Shown here: positions 5,964 through 11,017 of the stretch, piece after piece | Layout of the letters: each line of letters begins with the position of its first letter | How positions within the stretch are numbered: position 1 is the first letter of the stretch | Source of the DNA: DASTPP01 sp035762175 | GTDB lineage: Bacteria > Myxococcota_A > Polyangia > Polyangiales > Polyangiaceae | Direction: 5' to 3' | NCBI GenBank assembly: GCA_035762175.1 | Contig: DASTPP010000253.1 | Coordinates: forward strand, 1 to 11,017 | DNA length: 11,017 nt | Position numbers and translations under genes: made by a program | The notes under the pieces: model-generated | Database searches by the model: none | Told to the model about the DNA's origin: nothing | The model's input: the letters and a program-made list of their open reading frames with translations, nothing else

Positions 5964-6536
5964 GTGGGCACCGACGCCGCGTACTTGCTCGCGTGCGGGG
6001 CCGGCCTTGCCGTGCTGCCGCTCGGCCTCTACGCCTGGCACGAGCGCCGGGGGCGCGCGGCCTGGCCGCCGCCGCCGGCCGACGAGGCGCCCGCCTTCGA
6101 AGGTTACCGGCGCATCCGGCGCCCGCGCCCGGGCGCGCCGAAGGCGCCGGCCTTCGTGCGCCTGACGGCCCTCTCGTGCTTTGCCTTCGGGCAGATGTTC
6201 CTGCCGGGGCTGGCCGCGGGCGCCCTGGGCCTCGTCTTCGGCGGCGCGGGCGTGCTCTCGCTGCCGGGGCTCTGGGTCGCCTACGCCGAGCTCGCCGTGG
6301 GCCGCGCGCTGCTCCTGCGCGCGCCCGACGTCGCCGAACGCGCCCGCGCGCTCGCCTGCGTCTCGGGCTCGCTCAACCTGGTCCTGGTGCCCCTCTTCGC
6401 GACCGTCGAGCTCTCGCCGTCGTCGCTCGAGTTCGCCACGTTCTGGTCCGCGCTCGCGCTCGCGTACGTGCTGGCCTCGCTGGCGCAGGCGGCGCTGCTC
6501 TTCTGGGCGGCGCGCAGGCTCGAGCCCGCGCGCTGA
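5964..6536 (+). CDS. Multi-pass membrane protein, unknown function
   Basis: The 190-residue product starts with GTG. Hydrophobic segments occur at about 5-25, 66-92, 94-114, 129-150 and 158-182. A basic, Pro-rich loop (about 27-63) separates the first two. That gives four to five spans, with a final WAARRLEPAR tail on the positively charged side. No catalytic motif or known family is evident. The start is uncertain: no ATG lies near the first hydrophobic segment, and the GTG at 5964 gives a sensible N-terminus (MGTDAAYLLACG). A weak TTGCCG/TACGAT pair at 5929-5959 (19-bp spacing) would put transcription almost on this GTG, implying a leaderless mRNA. Divergent from the nucleotidyltransferase, with 105 bp between them. 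No evidence ties it to RNA repair. Confidence 0.75.
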   Translation: MGTDAAYLLACGAGLAVLPLGLYAWHERRGRAAWPPPPADEAPAFEGYRRIRRPRPGAPKAPAFVRLTALSCFAFGQMFLPGLAAGALGLVFGGAGVLSLPGLWVAYAELAVGRALLLRAPDVAERARALACVSGSLNLVLVPLFATVELSPSSLEFATFWSALALAYVLASLAQAALLFWAARRLEPAR

Positions 6537-6539
6537 GGC

Positions 6540-6938
6540 GCCCGGCCGCGGCGGGGCGCGGGGCGGGCGCCGCGACGAGCCCCTCGGCGACGCCGGCCCC
6601 CCCACCTTCGAGGGCCGAGGCCCGGGCGCGGCGCGCGGGGGCCGGGAGCGAGACGCTTCGAAATCCGAAGCGTTGCTCGCCCGCGCGCGTAACCCGGCGC
6701 CGCCGGGGGCGCCCTCGCCCTTGCGATCGGCTTCGGTCAGGTGGTCCCGATCGCGGGGGAAGTCGTCGCCCTCGCCCTCGCCCCCGCCCCCTTCGGGCTC
6801 GGGCGGCGGGTTGCGCGGCGGGGGCGCGCCCATGAACCCCTGGCCGGCCAGCCGGCCGCTGAGGCCGCTGTCCCACCCAGGGTCGTAGGTCGAACCGGGG
6901 ACGGGGGAGGGGGCAGGCTTTTGGTCTGACTCGGCCAT
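6540..6938 (-). CDS. Possible Pro/Gly-rich small protein; C-terminal end unresolved
   Basis: From the ATG at 6938 (GAGG six bases upstream, a good ribosome site) the frame begins MAESDQKPAPSPVPGSTYDP. It continues with a composition-biased but coding-like stretch (PPEPEGGGGEGEGDDFPRDRD, then HLTEADRKGEG, to about residue 85). Beyond that it turns into Arg/Pro/Ala filler and finds no stop until 5871, running antisense through the whole 5964-6536 gene. A true 355-residue protein is therefore unlikely. I list only the part up to the end of the opposite gene. Possible explanations are a real short protein whose stop was lost, a sequence error, or no gene at all. It lies 72 bp downstream of nth on the same strand. 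No domain is recognisable. Confidence 0.4.
6646..6678. terminator. Hairpin with 8-bp perfect stem, terminator-like
   Basis: ACGCTTCG (6653-6660) and CGAAGCGT (6666-6673) pair perfectly around the loop AAATC. A further GAGC/GCTC pairing (6646-6649 with 6675-6678) lies outside a small asymmetric bulge. It sits 110 nt after the plus-strand stop at 6536 and inside the uncertain minus-strand frame. The sequence is less GC-rich than its surroundings. No T run follows on either strand, so termination is only a guess. Confidence 0.4.
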
Positions 6939-7010
6939 GACGAACCTCGCGGTGCCAGCGCCACCGCGGCGCCCGGCTCGAGCGAGGTAAGAGCAAGGCG
7001 CGGGCCAAGG

Positions 7011-7982
7011 TTAGGCCCGCCGGGCCTTGCGCGCGGGGCGGGGGTTCGGCGCAGGCTCGGTCGCCCGAACCGACGCGCGGGCCGCGGGGCCGGCCTTCGG
7101 GCGGGAGGCCTGCGAGGGCGCGCGCCCTTCGGCGAACAGGGGCGCCTTGCGGGGCGGCGCGGACGGCGCCCGCTCGGCCGGCGGCGCCTTTGCGGCCGAG
7201 GCGCGCGCCTCGCGGGGCCGCCCTTCGCTCGCCTGCCGCGCCCTCGCGGGGCCGGCGCCGGCCGCCCGCGCCTTCGGGGCGGCGCCCCGCTCGGCCGGCG
7301 CCGGCGCCTTGCGTGGCGGCTTGCGCCCCACCCCCTCGGCCGCGCCCGCGCTCGGGCAGGCCGGGGCGACGCCGCACGTCGCGCACGAGGGGGCGCGCGC
7401 CGAGCAGACGCGGCGGCCGTGGAAGATGAGCACGTGCGCGAGCGAGCCCCACTCGCGCTGCGGGAAGAGGCGCACGAGATCGCGCTCGATCTGCTCGGGG
7501 GCGGCGGCGCGGCTCCAGCCGAGCCGCTGGCTCAGGCGCTGCACGTGCGTGTCGACCACGACGCCCTCGGAGAGGCCGAACGCGTCGCCGAGCACCACGT
7601 TCGCGGTCTTGCGGCCGACGCCGGGCAGGGCGCAGAGCTCGGCCATCGTCTTCGGCACCTCGCCGTGGTGGCGCTCGACGAGCAGGCGGGCGAGCGCGAC
7701 GAGGTGCTTCGCCTTGGTGCGGTAGAAGCTGATGGTCGCGATGCGCTCGGCCACCTCGTCGACGTCGGCCGCGGCGAGGCGGTGCGCGTCGGGGTAGCGG
7801 GCGAAGAGCGCGGGCGTCGCGAGGTTGACGTTGCGGTCGGTCGTCTGGGCCGAGAGCACGGTGGCGACGAGCAGCTGGAAGGGCCCGTCGTGGACGAGCT
7901 CGCAGTGGGCGTCGGGGTGCAGCGCGCGCAGCCGGGCGAGGGTGTCGGCGGCGGCGCGCTCGGCGGCGTTCGGGCGGGCCAT
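7011..7982 (-). CDS. nth: Endonuclease III (DNA glycosylase/AP lyase) with long basic C-terminal tail
   Basis: The product has 323 residues, of which about 1-212 is a normal Nth. The start of the core is VLSAQTTDRNVN (42-53). The helix-hairpin-helix LPGVGRKTANVVLG (119-132) holds the catalytic lysine K125, and VDTHVQRL (143-150) holds the catalytic aspartate D144. Four cysteines C193, C200, C203 and C209 in the spacing C-x6-C-x2-C-x5-C bind the [4Fe-4S] cluster. The enzyme removes oxidised pyrimidines and nicks AP sites in base-excision repair. Residues about 213-323 are an extra low-complexity tail rich in Ala, Pro, Arg and Lys, resembling histone H1-type tails; E. coli Nth ends at about residue 211. 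The tail may add nonspecific DNA binding. The gene is 54 bp downstream of the EgtC-like gene on the same strand. Confidence 0.95.
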   Translation of the reverse strand: MARPNAAERAAADTLARLRALHPDAHCELVHDGPFQLLVATVLSAQTTDRNVNLATPALFARYPDAHRLAAADVDEVAERIATISFYRTKAKHLVALARLLVERHHGEVPKTMAELCALPGVGRKTANVVLGDAFGLSEGVVVDTHVQRLSQRLGWSRAAAPEQIERDLVRLFPQREWGSLAHVLIFHGRRVCSARAPSCATCGVAPACPSAGAAEGVGRKPPRKAPAPAERGAAPKARAAGAGPARARQASEGRPREARASAAKAPPAERAPSAPPRKAPLFAEGRAPSQASRPKAGPAARASVRATEPAPNPRPARKARRA

Positions 7983-8013
7983 GGCGGGGGGCGAGGCGCA
8001 CCTAGCACGGCGG

Positions 8014-8030
8014 CGGGCGGGCGCCGCCCG
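8014..8030. terminator. Short GC hairpin between egtC-like and nth genes
   Basis: CGGGCGG (8014-8020) and CCGCCCG (8024-8030) form a 7-bp perfect stem with a GCG loop. On the minus strand it starts seven bases after the egtC-like stop (8037-8039). There is no T run, so partial termination or mRNA stabilisation is as likely as full termination. Confidence 0.35.
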
Positions 8031-8036
8031 GAGAAA

Positions 8037-8828
8037 TCAGAGCGCGGCGAACCTCGGCGCCGCGCCCGCGCCGTCGAAGGCGACGAGCGAGCGCTCGGGC
8101 ACCCTCTGCCAGGGCCCGGCCGTCGAGAGCGGCTCGGACGCGACCCAGCCGCCGCCGCGCGCGCCGTCGCGCGCGACGTAGAGGCTCGGCGCCTCGCGCC
8201 CGAACGCGACGCGCGACGCGACGAGCGAGCGGCCGCCGGAGACGATGAGGTTGAGCCCCGCCGACTTCGACGCCGCCGCCGCCCGCTCGCCGACGCGGGC
8301 GATCGCCCGGCGGAGCGCGCCCTCGAGGGCCTCGGCCGAGGGGGCGCGGCCGGCCAGCTCGTCGAGAAAGACCGCGAAGACGAGCTCGGTGTCGGTGCCG
8401 CCCTCGACGCCCGCTTCGCGCTCGGCCGAGAGCGAGGCGCGCAGCGGGCGCCGCCACGAAGCGCGGAAGTCTTCGAGCTCGCCGTTGTGCACGAGCGAGA
8501 CGGCGCCCTCGACGAAGGGCGGCGTGTTGGCGAAGTCGACGGCGATGCCCTGGGTGGCGCTGCGCACGCTGGCCACGACGCAGCCCGAGCGCACGGCCGG
8601 CGCGAACGAGCGGAGGTTCTGGTCGGCCCACAGGGGCAAGACGCTGCGGTAGCGGGCCGCCTCGGCGCGGCCCTCGGCGTACCAGGCGACGCCGTGCCCG
8701 TCGGCGCCGAGCGCGCCCTTCGGCAGCTCGCGCGGCTCGCGGGCCACGTCCGCGAGCGATCGTTCGGCGTCGAACAGGAGGTCAGAGAGCGCGATCGGCG
8801 GGCCCAGGTAGGCGGCGATTCGGCACAT
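8037..8828 (-). CDS. egtC: Class II glutamine amidotransferase, EgtC-like
   Basis: The 263-residue product begins MCRIAAYLGPP, so Cys2 becomes the N-terminal nucleophile after removal of Met, as in Ntn-type amidotransferases. Other family landmarks are GADGHGVAWY (41-50), VRSATQG (88-94), LVHNGELEDF (112-121), GTDTELVFAVFLDEL (144-158) and later NLIVSGG...SLVASRVA and VASEPLST. The pattern and length fit EgtC, which removes the gamma-glutamyl group from gamma-glutamyl-hercynylcysteine sulfoxide in ergothioneine synthesis. The related YafJ-type amidotransferases of unknown substrate are the main alternative. No EgtA, EgtB, EgtD or EgtE is visible in the window, so the pathway assignment rests on this protein alone. 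The ATG at 8828 is fixed by the need for Cys at position 2. Confidence 0.85.
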   Translation of the reverse strand: MCRIAAYLGPPIALSDLLFDAERSLADVAREPRELPKGALGADGHGVAWYAEGRAEAARYRSVLPLWADQNLRSFAPAVRSGCVVASVRSATQGIAVDFANTPPFVEGAVSLVHNGELEDFRASWRRPLRASLSAEREAGVEGGTDTELVFAVFLDELAGRAPSAEALEGALRRAIARVGERAAAASKSAGLNLIVSGGRSLVASRVAFGREAPSLYVARDGARGGGWVASEPLSTAGPWQRVPERSLVAFDGAGAAPRFAAL

Positions 8829-9007
8829 GGGCAGGGCGAAGGGCGCCGCCGCCCGGGCCTCGGACCGGGGCGCGGCGCGGTTCGGTATGGCACCTCCGGG
8901 CGCGCCTGGCGAGGCGCGGACGGCGGCGGGCCCGGGGCGAGGGCGGGGCGTCGGGGCGGCCTGTCACGCTGGGCGCGGGCCCTTGAGGCGGAACGCTACG
9001 CGCCGGC
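8829..9007. other. GC-rich intergenic region upstream of the egtC-like gene
   Basis: This stretch should carry the egtC promoter. I see no convincing -35/-10 pair, RNA gene or coding frame; a weak AT patch lies near 8884-8891 (GGTATGGC). The rest of the gap up to 9084 is taken by a strong hairpin. Confidence 0.5.
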
Positions 9008-9048
9008 CGCCCTCGCCGCGCCGAGCGCCGCCCGGCGCGGCGAGGGCG
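9008..9048. terminator. Strong hairpin, 16-bp perfect stem, after the MBL gene
   Basis: CGCCCTCGCCGCGCCG (9008-9023) and CGGCGCGGCGAGGGCG (9033-9048) are perfectly complementary around a 9-nt loop (AGCGCCGCC). It begins 36 nt past the minus-strand stop at 9085. No T run follows. The position supports transcription termination or 3'-end protection for the MBL-fold gene. Confidence 0.6.
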
Positions 9049-9084
9049 CCGCCCCCGGCGGGCGGGCGAAGAACGCGCCGCCCT

Positions 9085-9963
9085 TCAGTACGCGCCGGCG
9101 CCCGCCACCGCCACCCGCGCCGTGCGCCCGAGCGCCTGCGCGCCGCGGCGGCACCGCTCGAACTCGAACGCGTCGTGCGACGACAGGACCGCCACGTCGC
9201 TGCGGCTGTGCACGAGCTCGCGCAGGCGCGCCTGGTTTTGGCGGCGCGCCGGCCCGTCGGCCTGCATGAGCCACTGGTAGAGGCCCAGGCCGGGCGCCCG
9301 CCGCGGCTCGTCGAGCAGCTCGCCGCGGTCGAAGTACGCGTCGCCCGCGTGCAGCAGCCAGTGCCCCCCGCCGCGCTCGATGGCGACGCCCGCGTGCCCG
9401 CGCGTGTGCCCCACGAGCGGCACGAGCACGATCTCGGGCGGCAGGCCCGCGAGGCCCCGCACGCACTCGAAGCCGAACCAGGGCTCGCCCTCGGCCTCGT
9501 AGACCCGGAAGCGCCCCTCGTCTTGCCACTCGGGCGGCCGGTAGCGGCGGCGCGCGAGGAAGGTGTCGCGCTCCTGCGCCGCGCGGTACTCGGGCGCGAA
9601 GAGGTGCACCGCCGCCCACGGAAAGTCGTCGATGCCGCCGGCGTGGTCGACGTCGAGGTGCGTGAGCACGACGTGGCGCACGTCGCGCGGGCCGTAGCCG
9701 AGCGCCCGCACCTGCGCGATCGCCGTCTGCGCCGGGCGCGGCCGCACCCGCAGGGCCTTCGCCCACAGCGGGCTCAGCCGCGCGCCAGGGGCGGCGACGT
9801 CGCGGCTGCCGAGCCCCGTGTCGACCAGCACGAGCCCGACCTTCGTCTCGACGAGCAGGCAATGACAGATGAGCTCGGCCGGCCCCAAGAGCGGGCTCTT
9901 GCCGTCCCATAGCCGGCCCCCGAATGGGCACATGCTCCCGCAGTTGAGGTGGTGGATGCGCAT
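9085..9963 (-). CDS. MBL-fold metallo-hydrolase
   Basis: The 292-residue product has the metallo-beta-lactamase metal motif THLDVDHAGG (101-110: H102, D104, D106, H107). H186 and H190 lie in GHTRGH, D208 in HAGDAYFD and H263 in SSHDAFEFE, which are the usual ligand positions. The N-terminus MRIHHLNCGSMCPFGG, with VETKVGLVLVDTG (38-50), is typical of a common bacterial subgroup distantly related to lactonases. The substrate cannot be read from sequence; hydrolysis of a lactone or other ester is plausible. Position 104 is Asp where the canonical HxHxDH has His. No signal peptide is seen, so it is probably cytoplasmic. I chose the ATG at 9963 because the upstream frame enters the intergenic region and the opposite gene. 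A sigma-54-like element ends about 17 nt upstream. Confidence 0.9.
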   Translation of the reverse strand: MRIHHLNCGSMCPFGGRLWDGKSPLLGPAELICHCLLVETKVGLVLVDTGLGSRDVAAPGARLSPLWAKALRVRPRPAQTAIAQVRALGYGPRDVRHVVLTHLDVDHAGGIDDFPWAAVHLFAPEYRAAQERDTFLARRRYRPPEWQDEGRFRVYEAEGEPWFGFECVRGLAGLPPEIVLVPLVGHTRGHAGVAIERGGGHWLLHAGDAYFDRGELLDEPRRAPGLGLYQWLMQADGPARRQNQARLRELVHSRSDVAVLSSHDAFEFERCRRGAQALGRTARVAVAGAGAY

Positions 9964-9973
9964 GACGAGCGCG

Positions 9974-10002
9974 AGAGCGTGCAGAAGATGAGCCAACGCT
10001 CT
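9974..10002. promoter_or_regulatory. 7-bp inverted repeat flanking the MBL promoter-like element
   Basis: AGAGCGT (9974-9980) and ACGCTCT (9996-10002) are a perfect inverted repeat with a 15-nt spacer that coincides almost exactly with the -24/-12-like element on the minus strand. It could be an operator or a 5'-end hairpin; only the dyad itself is directly visible. Confidence 0.35.
9980..9995 (-). promoter_or_regulatory. Weak sigma-54-like -24/-12 element for the MBL gene
   Basis: On the minus strand the sequence is TGGCTCATCTTCTGCA. The GG and GC dinucleotides have the required spacing and TGGC...TGCA is kept, but it differs from the consensus at three positions (A to T in CAC, the following G, and one T). 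It would start transcription about 6 nt before the ATG at 9963. Confidence 0.3.
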
Positions 10003-10021
10003 GGCCTTCGCGCCCAAGAAC

Positions 10022-10037
10022 TGGCACCGAATCTGCT
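10022..10037 (+). promoter_or_regulatory. Sigma-54-like -24/-12 promoter for the FGE-domain gene
   Basis: TGGCACCGAATCTGCT matches the sigma-54 consensus (TGGCACG-N4-TTGCW) with correct GG-to-GC spacing and two mismatches, and is followed by a T-rich stretch. Transcription would begin near 10048, only about three nucleotides before the ATG at 10051, which also lacks a ribosome site. Either the mRNA is nearly leaderless or the match is fortuitous. Confidence 0.45.
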
Positions 10038-10050
10038 TTTGTCCGCCCCG

Positions 10051-11017
10051 ATGCGTTCCCTTCGTTGGCTTCTTGCCGGGGCCTCCGCCGCCTGCGCGGC
10101 CGGGCTCCTGGCGCTCGGTAGCGCCTACCAAGGCCCGGGCGACCGGCCCGGCGAACGCCCCGAGGCGAGCGCGCTCGCGGCCCCCTCGCGCCACCTCACC
10201 CTCGCGCTCCCCTTCGGGCACACGCTCCTGCGGCAAGGGCACGCGGCCGCCGCCCCCGCCACCTCGCCCCCGCCCGCCCGCCCGCCCGCCGATTCGCCCG
10301 CCGATTCGCCCGCCGGCCCGCCCGCCGATTCGCCCGCGCCCGCGCCCGGGGCCGAGCGCGCCCGCGCCGACGGCGCCGCCCGCGGGCCCTGCCCCGACGA
10401 GGGCATGGCGCGCGTCGGCGCCGCCTGCATCGACCGCTACGAGGCGCACCTCGTCGCGCGCGGGCCCAACGGGGGCGAGCGGCCCTGGCCCCACCAGCTC
10501 CGCCCGGAGCCGGGCCTTTACTACGAAAGTCGTAGCAAAGCGGGCGCCTACCCCCAGGGCTACGTCAGCCGCGCCGAGGCCTCGTCGGCGTGCGCGAACG
10601 CGGGCAAGCGCCTCTGCACGCTCGCCGAGTGGCGGAGGGCCTGCCAGGGCGCGCGCGCCGCGGCCTACCCCTACGGCGCCCCGGTGCGGCCGGGCGCGTG
10701 CAACACGGGCAAGCCGCACCTGCTGACGAAGTGGTACGGCGCCGACCCTTACGCCTGGACGTACGAGAACTTCAACAGCCCGACCCTCAACCTCGAGCCG
10801 GGCTTTCTCGCGCGCGGCGGCGAGTACGAGGCGTGCCGCAGCGAAGACGGCGTCTACGACCTCGTCGGCAACCTCCACGAGTGGGTGAGCGACCCGGTGC
10901 CCCTCGCGCTCGTGACGCGCGCCCCCGACGAGAACGGCGCCTACCCGCCGCAGTCGGTGCGCCCGGGCAACGGCATCTTCGTCGGGGGCTTCTTCAGCAC
11001 GACCAACCAGAACGGCG
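10051..11017 (+). CDS. Exported FGE-sulfatase (SUMF1-like) domain protein, partial
   Basis: The frame runs off the right edge after 322 codons. The N-terminus is a signal peptide or anchor (RSLRWLLAG, then a hydrophobic stretch to about residue 25). A Pro/Ala-rich linker (about 28-112) includes a PADS tetrapeptide repeat. A formylglycine-generating-enzyme-type domain starts at about 114 with GMARVGAACIDRYEA. It includes GKRLCTLAEWRRACQG (185-200), CNTG, VYDLVGNLHEWVSD (268-281) and VGGFFS (311-316). Seven cysteines in the exported part suggest disulfides. True FGE oxidises a sulfatase cysteine, but many bacterial members with the CTLAEW-type motif are non-catalytic or bind other ligands, and the catalytic-cysteine region is beyond the window. 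It differs from EgtB, which shares this fold, because there is no DinB-like domain and the protein is exported. The ATG at 10051 is chosen for its signal peptide. Confidence 0.85.
   Translation, partial: MRSLRWLLAGASAACAAGLLALGSAYQGPGDRPGERPEASALAAPSRHLTLALPFGHTLLRQGHAAAAPATSPPPARPPADSPADSPAGPPADSPAPAPGAERARADGAARGPCPDEGMARVGAACIDRYEAHLVARGPNGGERPWPHQLRPEPGLYYESRSKAGAYPQGYVSRAEASSACANAGKRLCTLAEWRRACQGARAAAYPYGAPVRPGACNTGKPHLLTKWYGADPYAWTYENFNSPTLNLEPGFLARGGEYEACRSEDGVYDLVGNLHEWVSDPVPLALVTRAPDENGAYPPQSVRPGNGIFVGGFFSTTNQNG
10285..10332. repeat. Four 12-bp tandem units encoding a PADS linker repeat
   Basis: CCCGCCGATTCG occurs at 10285-10296, 10297-10308 and 10321-10332. A changed unit (CCCGCCGGCCCG) sits at 10309-10320. 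They encode PADS, PADS, PAGP, PADS in the linker between the signal peptide and the FGE domain. Confidence 0.85.

Noticed and set aside
7419..9269. Long plus-strand frame antisense to nth and the EgtC-like gene
   Set aside because: It is a GC-driven shadow: Ala/Arg/Gly/Glu-rich with no domain, while the minus strand encodes two clear enzymes.
9964..10878. N-terminal extension of the MBL frame antisense to the FGE-domain gene
   Set aside because: The extension is low-complexity Gly/Arg/Ala and mirrors the opposite coding sequence. The family N-terminus begins at the ATG at 9963.
10051..11017. EgtB partner for the EgtC-like gene
   Set aside because: The FGE-sulfatase fold is shared with EgtB, but this protein has a signal peptide and Pro-rich linker and lacks the DinB-like domain.

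Overview
The window is uniformly very GC-rich, with strong G/C preference at third codon positions and tightly packed genes on both strands. Paired zinc-ribbon membrane proteins, an FGE-sulfatase-type exported protein, an ergothioneine-type amidotransferase and a sigma-54-like promoter element together suggest a Myxococcota-like (deltaproteobacterial) chromosome. This is an inference from composition and gene style; there is no rRNA or other marker to confirm it.

Layout. (1) Positions 1-1387, minus strand: two consecutive membrane proteins, each with an N-terminal Cys4 zinc-ribbon-like motif. They are separated by a short AT-rich stretch with a plausible Rho-independent terminator. (2) 1388-1680: a divergent spacer holding three tandem 33-bp units. 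(3) 1681-3202, plus strand: a translationally coupled run of pterin-4a-carbinolamine dehydratase, RNase III (rnc) and a small exported protein. (4) 3254-5858: an apparent RNA-repair island. It consists of an HD-phosphohydrolase/polynucleotide-kinase fusion (minus), an ATP-dependent RNA ligase (plus) and a Pol-beta-fold nucleotidyltransferase resembling the RlaP family (minus). (5) 5964-6536, plus: an unrecognised multi-spanning membrane protein. (6) 6540-8828, minus: an EgtC-like amidotransferase, endonuclease III with a long basic tail, and a questionable Pro/Gly-rich frame without a nearby stop. (7) 9085-9963, minus: a metallo-beta-lactamase-fold hydrolase. It is divergent from (8) 10051 to the right edge, plus: an exported FGE-sulfatase-domain protein that continues beyond the window. 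The 87-bp spacer between them carries one good and one weaker sigma-54-like -24/-12 element, in opposite directions.

The most interesting content is the RNA-repair island. The kinase/phosphohydrolase would convert broken RNA ends (2',3'-cyclic phosphate or 2'-phosphate, and 5'-OH) into 3'-OH and 5'-phosphate. The ligase would then seal them. The nucleotidyltransferase could add or replace nucleotides at the break. All three proteins keep their recognisable catalytic motifs. What damages the RNA, and which RNA it is, cannot be read from this window.

Other notable structure: several GC-rich perfect inverted repeats between genes (an 11-bp stem at 3216-3253, a 16-bp stem at 9008-9048, three copies of a 16-mer at 5129-5232). 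There are also low-complexity C-terminal extensions on two nucleic-acid enzymes (RNase III and Nth), and in-frame 33-bp or 12-bp tandem repeats.
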